A DNA stretch of 64,000 bases from Myxococcales bacterium (GCA_013298625.1 JAAFIF010000022.1:46142-110141); one strand, 5' to 3'. Shown: positions 1-8,959, counted from the first letter of the stretch. Program-made: numbers and translations. Notes: generated by a model from the letters alone, not told the origin.

Positions 1-347
1 TTCTCGTCGTCGACGCGCAAGACCGTCGCCGTCGTGACGATCTTCGACGTGGTCTCGACGCGCACGCGCTTGTCGACGAAGCGCCTCCACGGATCGCGGC
101 CGCCGTCCAGGTTGAGAAAAGCCCGCATCTGCGTGAGCCAGACGTCCTTCGACCGCTCGTCGCGAAGGTCGAGCTTCGAGTCGTTGACGAGCTTCACCGA
201 GGTCTGCAGCCACGCGTCGTAGCAGGGCTTGCACACCGAGCGCTGCAGCTGCTCGCCGAGCGCGCGCAGCGCCTCGCTGGATCGAAAGGGGTTGCTCGTG
301 AGCGACGCGCCTTCTTGGCTGCATCGAACGCATCGCACGGTGGTCAT
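1..347 (-). CDS. YggX-like Fe(2+)-trafficking family protein with C-terminal extension (partial)
   Basis: Read from ATG at 347, this gives 115 codons and runs off the left window edge. The first ~78 residues follow the YggX/Fe(2+)-trafficking pattern: Cys pair, 'NPF', a helix, then a 'W' and a stretch like 'KLVNDSKLDLRD' ending in 'MRAFL'. It has four cysteines (C6, C9, C39, C42) spaced as a zinc ribbon, whereas classical YggX has a single conserved Cys. After residue ~80 there is an extension that looks beta-rich ('KRVRVETTSKIVTTATVL'). Family role: protection of iron-sulfur enzymes and iron handling in the cytoplasm. The exact role here is inferred; the C-terminus is not visible. Confidence 0.7.
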   Translation of the reverse strand, partial: MTTVRCVRCSQEGASLTSNPFRSSEALRALGEQLQRSVCKPCYDAWLQTSVKLVNDSKLDLRDERSKDVWLTQMRAFLNLDGGRDPWRRFVDKRVRVETTSKIVTTATVLRVDDE

Positions 348-371
348 CGACCGAGTGTTATCGGGCTCGAC

Positions 372-1052
372 CTACGTTTGAGCAAGCCGCATCGTCGCGA
401 GCGCGGCCGCTGTCCTCGGCGCCAGCGCCGCTCCGTGCGCGGCGAGCTCTCGCTCGAGCCGCAACAGGTCGCTCGCGACGTCCACGTCGTAGCTCTCTGC
501 GAGGCCCGTCCAGCGCAGCCCGGCGCGCTCGATCGCCGCCGTCGTCTGCGCGAACACGCGGTCGGTGCTCCAGTCGATCGCCTCGAACACCGAGGGCTCG
601 AACGCGCGCAGCCCGAGCAGGTAGTACCCACCGTCCTCTGCGCGGCCGATCACCGCGTCGGCGCCGGAGGCGAGCGCGTCCCTCGCCTCGTCGAGTCGCT
701 CGCGAGGCAGCGTTGGTGAGTCGCTTCCGATCAAGATCACCGCTGAATGCCCAGCGCGAAACAGCGCTTCGCTCACGCGCGTCAAGCGCGCGCCGAGGGG
801 GCCTTCGCCCTGCGCGAGCAGCCCCCAGCGCTCGTCGCACCGCGCGCTCATCGCCCCGCGCGCTTCGTCCGGCGCGTACGCGATCCACGGTCGCACACCG
901 GAAACCGCCTCGACCTGCGCGATCTTGTCGAGCAGCATCGCCTCCGCGAGCGCTGCCCTTTGCTCCGCGTTCAGCACGGACGCGAGCCGCGTCTTGCTCT
1001 GCCCCGCCGCGGGCTCTTTCGCCACGATCACCAACGCTGGCTCTGCCGTCAC
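372..1052 (-). CDS. TIGR04282 family glycosyltransferase-like protein (DUF2064)
   Basis: 226 aa. The N-terminus 'ALVIVAKEPAAGQSKTRL' matches the nucleotide-binding start of the TIGR04282/DUF2064 family, which is GT-A fold and related to CofC/MobA-like nucleotidyltransferases. An 'IGSDSPTLP' motif near residue 107 is the expected metal/nucleotide site. Members are often called rSAM/selenodomain-associated transferase 1; the natural substrate is not established. It lies 24 bp upstream of the YggX-like gene on the same strand, so the two may be co-transcribed. Length is normal for the family. Family assignment is firm; function is open. Confidence 0.85.
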   Translation of the reverse strand: MTAEPALVIVAKEPAAGQSKTRLASVLNAEQRAALAEAMLLDKIAQVEAVSGVRPWIAYAPDEARGAMSARCDERWGLLAQGEGPLGARLTRVSEALFRAGHSAVILIGSDSPTLPRERLDEARDALASGADAVIGRAEDGGYYLLGLRAFEPSVFEAIDWSTDRVFAQTTAAIERAGLRWTGLAESYDVDVASDLLRLERELAAHGAALAPRTAAALATMRLAQT

Positions 1053-1175
1053 GATCCTCGGTGCATACCGCAGTCAGGGGGCCGGTGTCCGTCGCCACCC
1101 AATGCGCTCGGCGCGAGCGGTGTCCGTGGCGTCGTGCATGGTTTCTCTCGGGGCCGAGGCGAGTATCCTCGCGCC

Positions 1176-2204
1176 GTGTTGTCGAAGAGCTCGATCTCGC
1201 GGTGGGCGCTGGTCGCGTGGACGCTCGCGGCTTGTCAGCCTCCCGCGCCCGCGGTGGACGAAGAGCGCCTCGCGCGTCGCGTCGCGGAGCTGCTCGCGGA
1301 TCGCTACGGCGAAGAGGGCCTGTGCCGCGCCCGCGCCGCGAGCGGCGGCGAGGAGGGCAGCGATGGCGCAGAGGCGCCTGCAGAATCGCAGGAGGCCCAG
1401 CAGCGCGAGGCCCTCGACGCGATGCGCTCGCAAATGGAGCAGCTCGCCGCGGCCGCGCAGCGACTCGCGCCCGAGCCCGCGCTGCCCACGGCGCAGCTCT
1501 CCGCCGAGCAGCGCGCGAGCTCGAGCGGGACCGGAGAGCATGTGCGCGTGTGCCTTCCGCTCCCCGCGGAGACGCCGGCGGTCGGCCCAGAGCGAGCGAT
1601 CGTCACGATCGTCGCGTTCTTGGACCCCGAGTGCCCCTTCTGCGCGCGCTTGTATCCGCTGCTCGTGCGCGCGCAGCAGGCGTACGCGCAGGACGTTCGG
1701 CTCGCGGTCGCGCTGCACCCGATGTCGTTTCACCAGAGCGCCCCGCGCGCGTCGATGGCGCTGCGCGAGGCGTACGCACAGCGACAATCCGAGGGATTCT
1801 TCAGGTACTTCTCTCGTGTCTACTCGGACACGCGCGACCTCTCGATGACGACCCTCGAGGGCTACGCCGAAGAGCTCAACATCGACGCCGCTCGCCTGCG
1901 CGACGCGGTCTCCGACGGACGACACCGAGACGCCGTCGCCGCGTCCGTCGCCCTCGCCGCCAGCGCCAACATCCAGGGCAGCCCCACGCTGTTCGTCAAC
2001 GGTCGCCGCGTGCTCGGAGCGGTTCCCGAAGATGTCCTCGGCGGCGTTCTTCACGAAGAGATCGAGCGCGCTCGCCGACTGCAACGCAGCACGCCTGCTG
2101 CGCGCCTCACCGCCGCGCTCTGCCGAGCCGACGCTTCTTCCGCTGCGCCAACGCCCGCGCGTCCGCACCCATTGCCAGCATCGCCCAACGGAGTCCGACC
2201 TTGA
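1176..2204 (+). CDS. Lipoprotein DsbA-family thioredoxin-like oxidoreductase
   Basis: 342 aa. I chose the GTG at 1176 because it places a lipobox (LAAC, lipidated Cys20) after a short hydrophobic stretch; the open frame extends far upstream but that part is a shadow of the opposite gene. Residues ~65-110 are Glu/Gln/Ala-rich and probably coiled coil. The C-terminal half is a DsbA/DSBA-like thioredoxin domain with active site C153-P-F-C156, a helical insert, and the cis-Pro region 'GSPTLFVNG'. It probably acts at the cell envelope in disulfide exchange. Its stop overlaps the TTG start of the next gene (TTGA at 2201-2204), so the pair is translationally coupled. Confidence 0.85.
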   Translation: MLSKSSISRWALVAWTLAACQPPAPAVDEERLARRVAELLADRYGEEGLCRARAASGGEEGSDGAEAPAESQEAQQREALDAMRSQMEQLAAAAQRLAPEPALPTAQLSAEQRASSSGTGEHVRVCLPLPAETPAVGPERAIVTIVAFLDPECPFCARLYPLLVRAQQAYAQDVRLAVALHPMSFHQSAPRASMALREAYAQRQSEGFFRYFSRVYSDTRDLSMTTLEGYAEELNIDAARLRDAVSDGRHRDAVAASVALAASANIQGSPTLFVNGRRVLGAVPEDVLGGVLHEEIERARRLQRSTPAARLTAALCRADASSAAPTPARPHPLPASPNGVRP

Positions 2205-4543
2205 ATCATCGCCGCCGCACAGCCGCGCTCGTCGCCGCCACCGCAGCGCTGTGCCTCGCTTCATCGAGCGCCCTCGCGCAGAGCGACGCCTCTGCGCAGA
2301 GCGACGCCACCGCGCAGGACGCCTCGCGCGCCGACGCCACCGCGCCCGATGGCGCGTCGACGACCGTCACGCTCAACGCCACCAGCGCCGTCAACGCCCT
2401 CACCAGCGCCCCTTCGACTCCGCCTTCGACCCCGCGCGTGTTCACTCCGCCGGCGTGCACCGTGGACCAGCTCGAGTCCCTCGCGCAGAGCACCTGGTGG
2501 GAGGGCTTGTCCTCCGCTTGCGTCTCGATCATCCCGCTCGCTTCGCGTCCGCTCGATCCCCCGTCGGACGCCGACGCGCGCGTGTGGCACTCGTTCGTCG
2601 GCCAGTGCCGCTCGAACCAGGGCCGCACCGCACGCTTGCTCTGCGACGTCCCTGAGTCCACCCGCGCCGCCGCGCTCGCCTCGTTTGCGCCGCACATCCG
2701 GACGCTCGTGCGCCGCGCCGGCACGCTGCAGTCGTATTGCCCTCGGCTCGACGCCCTGCGCGCCGCGGTCCCGCAGCAGCCAGAAGCGTCGCGCCCCGCG
2801 CTCGTCGCAGCGATCGCGCAGCTGCAGAGCTATTGCGAGAGCGAGACCGCGCCGCTGCTCGCGCCCTCTACGCTCGGCGCGCTCGGGGCGGTGCTGGGCG
2901 CTCTTGACAGCGCGCAGGGAGAGGGCGGCTCGCGCGGCGGCGGCGCGATCGGCGGCTCCGCAGAGAGCGACAGCGCTGCCAGAGAGAGCGCCCACGGTGG
3001 AAGGCAGTCCATCGCAGGACTTCCCACGCCGGCAGGGATGCTCGACCTGGCCATTCAGGGCCTCGCGCAGCTCATCGTGCAGCGCGCACAGGCAGAGCTC
3101 GAAGCGTTCGCCATCGACTCGCTGCGCGCGACGCTCTGCTCCGAGAGCGCTCGCCCGTGGTTCGAACACACCTGCGATTTTCTCGGGCCGGGCGGCGACA
3201 CCACGCTGCGCGTCTCCGTCGGACAAGGGCTGCGCTCTGCCTTTCAGAGCGACGTGCTCGCCCTGCCCACGCGCGCGCTCGCCACGCTCCCGCGCAGCGG
3301 AAACGCCCGCGGACTCACCGCCCTGCTCTACTTCGACCTGCTCGCCGCGTGGGTGCAAAACCCCGATCCCCGCAACGCCGCATCGCGCGTGCTCACCCTC
3401 GGCGAAGCCTGGGAGCCGAGCTCCGACGCCCCTGAACCTCGCCGCACGCGCGAGATCAACGCCGGTCGTCAGGCGCGCGACACCGTCCTCGCCGCGGGCC
3501 TCTTGCTCTCGGCCGCCACCAACCGAGAAGTGTTCGATCGACTGCCGGACACGGCGTTCGTCCCGCTCGTCTCGGCGCTGCTCGACCGAGACTTGACCGA
3601 CGCGGACCGACGCAAGACCCGGGCGTTTCGCGCGGCGATCGCCCAGTACCGCGCGGTCGGACAAGGCGTGCGCGTCACCGGCCGCGGCGCCGTCGAGATC
3701 AACGCCACCCGCGCCGCCGCTGCGCTGCGCGCGGTGATCGACCTGCTCAACGCCGCGGTCGACCTCGCCGCGACGGACCGAACGATCGCGCAAATGGTCA
3801 CGATGCCCGGTCGTATGCCCGAGCTCATCGTCGCGATTTCACGCGGTGATTTGCCGCGCATCGTGGTCGAGACGACGCGCTCGCTCGCCGCGCTCTCGGT
3901 CTCATTCGGCCTGCCCGAGACCGTCGTTCGCGGCCTCGTGCTCGCCGCCGAAGTGGCCTCTGCGCAGAGCCCCGAGCAAGTGCGCACCGCGCTCGAGTCC
4001 GTGGTCGCCCCCGTCGGCTCGTGGCGCATGAAGCGTCGCCGCCCGATGGTCTCGGTCGGCGCGCTCGTCGGCCTCGGCGGCGGCGCCGAGTGGTCCCTCG
4101 CGGGAGGTGGAATCATCGATCCTCGCCCCGTCGGATCGATCGCCCTGCTCGGCGCGGTGGGGCTCGACGTGAGCTTTCCCGTGCGGTCCTCGACGCTCGG
4201 AGGCTTTCTCAGCGTGGTCGACCTCGGCGGGTTGATGTCCCTGCCCACCGGAGACCTTCAAGCCACGGTGCTCGGCGAAGACGGCTCGATGCGCACGGGG
4301 CTCTTCGAGGTCTCTCCGCGCGTCTCGCCCGAGCAAGTGCTCTCTCCCGGCCTGTATTTTCGCTGGGGAATCTTCAACTCTCCCCTCGTCCTCGTCCTCG
4401 GCGGCTCGGTCACGCCCCTCGCCCGTCACGTCCAAGAGGTGCGCTCAGAGGGCCCGATGACCGGCTCGGTGATCTCTCGCGACGTGAGCGTCTTTCGCGC
4501 AGGAGCGTTTCTCTCTGCGGACGTCACGCTGTTTCCGTTCTGA
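2201..4543 (+). CDS. Large exported protein of unknown function
   Basis: 780 aa from TTG at 2201, which overlaps the stop of the DsbA-like gene. The start is followed at once by a signal peptide (Arg-rich n-region, hydrophobic core, 'SALAQ' cleavage site). Residues ~28-70 are a low-complexity Asp/Ala/Ser/Thr linker. The middle is mostly alpha-helical with several Cys residues; the last ~150 residues are Gly/Ser/Val-rich with alternating hydrophobics and end in 'DVTLFPF', which suggests an outer-membrane beta structure ending in Phe. I do not recognise a family. Coupling to a thioredoxin lipoprotein suggests the Cys-containing protein could be its substrate; this is inference. Confidence 0.75.
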   Translation: MNHRRRTAALVAATAALCLASSSALAQSDASAQSDATAQDASRADATAPDGASTTVTLNATSAVNALTSAPSTPPSTPRVFTPPACTVDQLESLAQSTWWEGLSSACVSIIPLASRPLDPPSDADARVWHSFVGQCRSNQGRTARLLCDVPESTRAAALASFAPHIRTLVRRAGTLQSYCPRLDALRAAVPQQPEASRPALVAAIAQLQSYCESETAPLLAPSTLGALGAVLGALDSAQGEGGSRGGGAIGGSAESDSAARESAHGGRQSIAGLPTPAGMLDLAIQGLAQLIVQRAQAELEAFAIDSLRATLCSESARPWFEHTCDFLGPGGDTTLRVSVGQGLRSAFQSDVLALPTRALATLPRSGNARGLTALLYFDLLAAWVQNPDPRNAASRVLTLGEAWEPSSDAPEPRRTREINAGRQARDTVLAAGLLLSAATNREVFDRLPDTAFVPLVSALLDRDLTDADRRKTRAFRAAIAQYRAVGQGVRVTGRGAVEINATRAAAALRAVIDLLNAAVDLAATDRTIAQMVTMPGRMPELIVAISRGDLPRIVVETTRSLAALSVSFGLPETVVRGLVLAAEVASAQSPEQVRTALESVVAPVGSWRMKRRRPMVSVGALVGLGGGAEWSLAGGGIIDPRPVGSIALLGAVGLDVSFPVRSSTLGGFLSVVDLGGLMSLPTGDLQATVLGEDGSMRTGLFEVSPRVSPEQVLSPGLYFRWGIFNSPLVLVLGGSVTPLARHVQEVRSEGPMTGSVISRDVSVFRAGAFLSADVTLFPF

Positions 4544-4553
4544 GCGAGCCCGC

Positions 4554-5786
4554 TCAGGCTCGGTTGCGTCGCCCCGCGCTCTTGATCGCGTAGATCGCCA
4601 TCTCCCACAGCGCGCGCGGGCCCGATGGGGACTCGAGCAGCGGCGCGCCGTCGGCGATCCTTCGGATCTGCGCTTCGTAGTAGGAGATCTCGGGCAGCGC
4701 GCGCTTGTCCACGAACGCGATCCCCGTCTTCACCTGCGTCACCGCGCTCGCTCGCGCTTGTCCGCGCAGCAGCCGCGCGCACAGGTCCGGCTCGCTCGCG
4801 AGCGGCCGCGCGAGCCCGATGAAGTCCGTCGCGCCGTCAGAGAGCGCCTGCTCCATGCCCTCGATCGTGCGAAACCCGCCCGTGACGACCAGCGCCACCT
4901 TCACGCGCGCGCGCGCCTTGCGGGCGAACTCGATGAAGTACGCCTCGCGCGCCCGCGTCCGCTCGCTCTGCCCAGCGCCCATCATCGCCGCGGACTCGTA
5001 GGTCCCGCCGCTGACCTCGACGCAGTCGATCCCGTCCGTCGCCAGCGCTTCGATCACCGCGAGCGACTCTTCTTCGCTGAACCCTCCGCGCTGAAAGTCC
5101 GCGGAGTTGAGCTTCACGCCCACCGAGAAGCCCGCGCCGCACTTCGCGCGGATCGCGCGGTGCACCTCGCGCACGAAGCGCATGCGGTTCTCTGCGGTGC
5201 CGCCCCACTGGTCCTCGCGCACGTTGTGCTTGGGCGAGAGAAATTGGCTCACGAGATAGCCGTGCGCGCCGTGGATCTGCACCCCCGAGAAGCCCGCTTT
5301 TTGAGCGAGCGCGGCGCTCTCGGCGAAGCGCTCGACGAGCGCGAGGACCTCGTCGCCCGTGAGCGCGCGGGGCGTCGCGAAGAACGGCCGCAGCTCCTTC
5401 GCAAACGGCACCGCCGAAGGGGCGACGCTCTCGCGGTTGAGGCCGTTCGGGCACTGTTTTCCCGGGTGGTTGAGCTGCATCCACAGCTGCGCGCCCTGCT
5501 CGGTGCCCGCGCGCGCCCAGCGCGAGAGCGCGTCGAGGTCTCGCGCGTCTTCGAGGGCGACGTTGCCCGGCTCGCCGAGGGCGCGGCGGTCGATCATCAC
5601 GTTGCCCGAGACGATCACGCCGACGCCGCCCTGCGCCCACGCGCGGTACAGCCGCTCCATCCTCTCTGTGGGGACGCGGTTGTCTCGGCCCGCGAGCGCC
5701 TCGCTCATGGCGGACTTGAAGAAGCGGTTGTGGGCCCTCGCGCCGCTGGCGAAGGTGAAGGGCTCAGCGACGCGCAGGGTGCTCAC
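4554..5786 (-). CDS. NADH:flavin oxidoreductase, old yellow enzyme family
   Basis: 410 aa with GTG start at 5786, sharing one base with the TAG stop of the upstream gene (TAGTG), so translation is coupled. It is an FMN-binding TIM barrel: 'NRFFKSAMSEALA' at the N-terminus, 'QLNHPGKQ' for flavin contact, and 'IHGAHGYLVSQFLSPKHNVREDQWGG', which is the signature of the class with catalytic His-X-X-His and the Arg/Asp/Trp-Gly-Gly turn (given here only as a description of residues ~175-200). A later 'VVTGGFRT' binds the FMN phosphate. It reduces activated alkenes with NAD(P)H; the substrate cannot be told. The final ~40 residues contain 'SYYEAQIRRIADG', as in close relatives. Confidence 0.9.
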   Translation of the reverse strand: MSTLRVAEPFTFASGARAHNRFFKSAMSEALAGRDNRVPTERMERLYRAWAQGGVGVIVSGNVMIDRRALGEPGNVALEDARDLDALSRWARAGTEQGAQLWMQLNHPGKQCPNGLNRESVAPSAVPFAKELRPFFATPRALTGDEVLALVERFAESAALAQKAGFSGVQIHGAHGYLVSQFLSPKHNVREDQWGGTAENRMRFVREVHRAIRAKCGAGFSVGVKLNSADFQRGGFSEEESLAVIEALATDGIDCVEVSGGTYESAAMMGAGQSERTRAREAYFIEFARKARARVKVALVVTGGFRTIEGMEQALSDGATDFIGLARPLASEPDLCARLLRGQARASAVTQVKTGIAFVDKRALPEISYYEAQIRRIADGAPLLESPSGPRALWEMAIYAIKSAGRRNRA

Positions 5787-6613
5787 TAAAACAGGGCCTT
5801 TCCGCGCTCTTTGAGCACGTCGAGGATGATCCCCGCGGTCTCTTCGATGGCGCGACCGGTGACGTCGACGACGGGCCACGAGGGGTGTCGTCGAAAGATC
5901 CCCTGCGCGTACTCGAGCTCTTCGCGCACGTGTTCGCGGAGGCCATAGTTGGTGTCCGGCGGCATGCCCAGCTGACTGAGCCTGGCGCGGCGGATCTCGA
6001 GCAGCTGATCGAGGCCGATGGTGAGGCCCACGATGCGATCCTGCGGCACTTCGGACAGCTCAGCGGGCAGCGGAACGCCGAGCACCAGCGGCACGTTGGC
6101 CACTTTGATCCCGCGGTTGGCGAGGTACGTGCTGAGCGGCGTCTTCGACGTGCGCGAGACGCCCGCGAGGATCAAGTCGGCTTTGCGCAGGTTGCGCGGC
6201 TCTTTGCCGTCGTCGTTCTTGACGGCGAACTCGACGGCCTCGATGCGGCGAAAATACTCTTCGGACAGCGGCAGCGCAGAGCTGGGCAGCCCGAGCGGCG
6301 TCGAGTCGAGAAAGCTCGAGAGCTTGCCGAGCATCGCGCCGATCACGTCGACGCTGTCGACCTTCTTCTCGTAGCAGACCTGGTGGATGAACTCTCGCAG
6401 CTCGGGCGAGACGATGGTGAACACCAACAGCCCGCCGTCGCGCGCGCACGCTTCGATCACCGCGCGGGCCGCGTCGCGGTCGCGCACGCGCGCATGAAAG
6501 CGGATGCGCACTTTTTGATCGGGAAACTGCAGGAGCGACGCGCGCACCACTCGCTCGGCGGTCTCGCCGGTCGAGTCGCTCATCACGTCGATGGGTGGTT
6601 TTACTGCGTCCAT
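5786..6613 (-). CDS. Pyruvate phosphate dikinase regulatory protein (DUF299 kinase/phosphorylase)
   Basis: 275 aa from ATG at 6613, chosen over an in-frame start 34 codons upstream because the family begins at 'PIDVMSDSTGETA' and a GAGG lies about 7 bases ahead. The P-loop-like 'GVSRTSKTPLSTYLA' near residue 150 is diagnostic of the DUF299/PPSR-PDRP family. These are bifunctional enzymes: they inactivate pyruvate phosphate dikinase (or PEP synthase) by ADP-dependent Thr phosphorylation and reactivate it by Pi-dependent dephosphorylation. The target dikinase gene is not in this window. It is coupled to the downstream old-yellow-enzyme gene, an unusual partner. Confidence 0.93.
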   Translation of the reverse strand: MDAVKPPIDVMSDSTGETAERVVRASLLQFPDQKVRIRFHARVRDRDAARAVIEACARDGGLLVFTIVSPELREFIHQVCYEKKVDSVDVIGAMLGKLSSFLDSTPLGLPSSALPLSEEYFRRIEAVEFAVKNDDGKEPRNLRKADLILAGVSRTSKTPLSTYLANRGIKVANVPLVLGVPLPAELSEVPQDRIVGLTIGLDQLLEIRRARLSQLGMPPDTNYGLREHVREELEYAQGIFRRHPSWPVVDVTGRAIEETAGIILDVLKERGKALF

Positions 6614-6819
6614 GAACCTCGTGAACCTCTTCGCCCCGCCCGAAGGTCGCTCTATTGGCGAGGCAGTATAGAGCACGAAGCTCTGCCCGTTGCGGGCACG
6701 AACGTCACTCCCCATGTGACGCTGCTCGTGGTTGACGCGCTGCGTGCGTCACTCGTGCGCTGCCGCGGTGTGTCGCGCTCGCGATGAGCGCGCTGGCAGG
6801 CAGCGCAGACGGGCTCTTG

Positions 6820-6933
6820 CTACTTGAGCATCCGCGCGCGGCGGTTGGTGTTCTTGCGCTTGAGCTTGGCGCGGTAGCGGGCGGTCTTGTTGCGCGTCTT
6901 GCTGCGCTTGATCTTCGAGCCGAACAAGTACAT
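6820..6933 (-). CDS. 37-residue highly basic small protein
   Basis: A short frame from ATG at 6933 to TAG at 6820 encodes 37 residues with about 17 Arg/Lys and almost no acidic residues. It starts 'MYLFGSKIKRSKTRNKTARY' and ends 'NTNRRARMLK'. The periodic Lys/Arg/Asn pattern resembles small ribosome-associated basic proteins (for example the AURKAIP1/COX24-like or bTHX types) but I cannot assign it to one. Support for being real: consistent codon use, convincing composition, and a position in an otherwise empty 560-bp gap between the dikinase regulator and the FHA gene. No homology search was possible. Confidence 0.6.
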   Translation of the reverse strand: MYLFGSKIKRSKTRNKTARYRAKLKRKNTNRRARMLK

Positions 6934-7176
6934 GGCTGCGTTCCTTCAGTCTCAGTTTGCGGGAGCGTCCTGACTTGCTTGGGGATCGACGCTCGAGATG
7001 GACGTCCAGGATTGACGTCTGGTGAGGCCGAAGGAGGGAGCGATGTCAGGACCGTTCCCCAGTTTCTTGCGAGGGCGGAGCGTTTACGACCTGGGCGCAG
7101 GTTTTGTCAATTCGTTCCCGGGATGAAACGCTTGACCCGGCTTCACTTGGGCCGATAGGCTGCCTTCGCCAGTTCG

Positions 7177-8121
7177 ATGGAAGCACCGCCGTCGAAGGCG
7201 CGTCAGTACGCGCTCCGATTTATCTCGGGAAAATACCAGGGTGGGGAGTTTCCCATCGTCCCTGAGCGCGAACTCGTCATCGGTCGGTCCAACGACATCG
7301 ACGTCGCCCTCATCGAGGACATGGTCTCTCGCCGGCACGCTCGCGTGCTCTTGCAGGGCGAGTCGCTCATCATCGAAGACCTGGGCTCGACCAACGGGAC
7401 CTTCGTCAACGGCGAGAAGGTCCGCCGCGCGCGCCTGAAAGAGGGCGACAAGATCCTCATCGGCACCAGCATCATCCGCGTCGCCCTCGCCGACGGCGAG
7501 CTCGGTCCCAACTCCACCGAGTCCGAAGCGAAGATCAAGCTGCAAGAGACCGCCGCAGGCCGTCGCACCAGCCAGGTCCGCACGATGAGCGGCAACCTCT
7601 CTGAAGTCGGCCTCGTCGACCTGTTGCAGCTCTTCACGACCAGCAAGAAGTCCGGCGTGCTCGTCGTGCGCAGAGACGAAGACATCGGCCGCATCCACCT
7701 CCGCCGCGGCCAGATCGTGCACGCCTCGATCAACGAAAACTCCGACGTCCCTGCGCTCAAGGCGATGTACCGACTGCTCACGTGGGAGCACGGGACCTTC
7801 GAGCTCGAGCCCCCCGACGAGCGCGAGTTCGTCGACGAGATCACGCTCTCGACCGAGGCCATCTTGATGGAGGGCATGCGGCAGATCGACGAGCTTCGAC
7901 GGCTCGAGACGTCGGTGCCCGCGTCGAGCGCTCACCTCTCGATCCCCTCGCCGCTCGCCGCTGCGCTGCGCGAGCTAAGCCCCAACGAGCTCGACGTGCT
8001 GCAGCTCGCCTTCAATCACGGCCACGTCGAAGCGGTGCTCAACCGCTCGAAGGTCTCGGACCTCGAGACGACCGAGATCCTCGTGAAGCTCCTGCAGCGG
8101 GGCTACCTGCGCACGGGCTGA
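7177..8121 (+). CDS. FHA domain and DUF4388 protein
   Basis: 314 aa. Residues ~30-105 form an FHA phosphothreonine-binding domain ('VIGRSNDIDVAL', 'SRRHA', 'LGSTNGTFVNG'). Residues ~134-235 match DUF4388 (PATAN-like), starting 'GNLSEVGLVDLLQLF' and including 'GRIHLRRGQIVHA'. The last ~50 residues look like a winged-helix-type tail. This architecture is typical of myxobacterial and related signalling proteins and implies a cytoplasmic adaptor that reads Ser/Thr kinase output. It stands alone on the plus strand and ends against the convergent J-domain gene. A possible -35 (TTGACC at 7132-7137) lies upstream. Confidence 0.9.
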   Translation: MEAPPSKARQYALRFISGKYQGGEFPIVPERELVIGRSNDIDVALIEDMVSRRHARVLLQGESLIIEDLGSTNGTFVNGEKVRRARLKEGDKILIGTSIIRVALADGELGPNSTESEAKIKLQETAAGRRTSQVRTMSGNLSEVGLVDLLQLFTTSKKSGVLVVRRDEDIGRIHLRRGQIVHASINENSDVPALKAMYRLLTWEHGTFELEPPDEREFVDEITLSTEAILMEGMRQIDELRRLETSVPASSAHLSIPSPLAAALRELSPNELDVLQLAFNHGHVEAVLNRSKVSDLETTEILVKLLQRGYLRTG

Positions 8122-8157
8122 AGAGACTATTGCCAGCGTTTTCGCTGGTCGATCTCT
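8122..8157. terminator. Hairpin between convergent genes
   Basis: An outer AGAGA/TCTCT arm encloses an inner CCAGCG-TTTT-CGCTGG stem, between the FHA gene stop and the J-domain gene stop. There is no clear T tract, so it may be a weak bidirectional terminator. Confidence 0.4.
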
Positions 8158-8630
8158 CAGCGTTGCAGCAAGAGCAGGTACGCGTCGGTCAGCGAGACCG
8201 CCAGCGCGACGGCGCTCTGGTGGCTCTCGGCGTCGCCGATGTGCTTGTCCGGGTGGTACTGCCGAAGCTGCATGCGAAACGCGCGCTCGAGCTGGCTGCG
8301 CGAGGCGCCCGGCGTCAGCTCGAGGTGCGCGTAGGCCTTCGAGACCTGCATGCTCTTGAGCCGCGATTTGCGGGTCGAGTTGGCGGCGTCGAGCTCTTCG
8401 TCCGCGGCGGGGCGGCGGTTGGCGGGCTTGCCGCGCAGGCGTCGACGGCGCTCGAGCTCGATCGCGAGCGAGTCGTCGCTGACCCGCGTGAGGCCGAGCT
8501 TGTCCGAGAGCGACGGCGGAGCGTCGCGGCCGCCTGGGCTGCGCGAGCCCGGTCCGTGGGGGCCTACGCCGCCGGGGGGAGGTTCCATCGCGTCACGAAC
8601 GCCTTTGCTGATGCGGTCCCACAACGTCAC
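8157..8630 (-). CDS. J-domain protein
   Basis: 157 aa. The C-terminal ~65 residues form a DnaJ domain with the 'YHPDKH' loop that stimulates Hsp70. The N-terminal half is Pro/Gly/Arg-rich and looks disordered. The order is reversed compared with DnaJ itself, where the J domain is first, so this is a specialised co-chaperone-like protein rather than DnaJ. Its ATG overlaps the stop of the upstream PilZ gene by four bases (8627-8630), indicating coupled translation and a shared role with the PilZ protein. Confidence 0.85.
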   Translation of the reverse strand: MTLWDRISKGVRDAMEPPPGGVGPHGPGSRSPGGRDAPPSLSDKLGLTRVSDDSLAIELERRRRLRGKPANRRPAADEELDAANSTRKSRLKSMQVSKAYAHLELTPGASRSQLERAFRMQLRQYHPDKHIGDAESHQSAVALAVSLTDAYLLLLQR

Positions 8631-8959
8631 GTCACCCTCGCTGCCTTGGCCTTCTCGAGCATGCGCTCGAGCACGGCGTCGCTGTGCTCGTCGACCTGCG
8701 TGAACACCACGCCCATCCCCGGCGGGTCGTTTTGCACGCGGACGACCTCTCCTTCGGCTTGCACCGACTCGACCTCGTCGTCGATCACCAGAAACTGCAC
8801 CTTCACTTTGGTGCCGACCGGCAGGGGCTCGTTGCAGCGCAAGAACGCTCCCGATCGCGAGATGTTCGCGACGTACTCGCGCACGAAGGCGTCGAGCGAC
8901 TCGAACTCTTGGTTGATGGTGACGCGCTCTTCGATGCGTCGTCCTTCGTCACGGATCAT
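8627..8959 (-). CDS. PilZ domain protein
   Basis: 110 aa, essentially a single PilZ domain. An N-terminal 'RRIEERV' and 'NISRSGAFL' give the RxxxR and (D/N)xSxxG elements that bind cyclic di-GMP in active members, though the spacing is that of the TIGR02266-like group common in myxobacteria, where binding is not always retained. It is followed with a 4-base overlap by the J-domain gene. Probably cytoplasmic, linked to surface behaviour or motility control; the target is unknown. Confidence 0.85.
   Translation of the reverse strand: MIRDEGRRIEERVTINQEFESLDAFVREYVANISRSGAFLRCNEPLPVGTKVKVQFLVIDDEVESVQAEGEVVRVQNDPPGMGVVFTQVDEHSDAVLERMLEKAKAARVT

Noticed and set aside
713..2200. Open frame continuing upstream of the exported protein for nearly 500 codons
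   Set aside because: It is a shadow of the TIGR04282 and DsbA-like genes; a signal peptide and the coupled TTG mark the real start at 2201.
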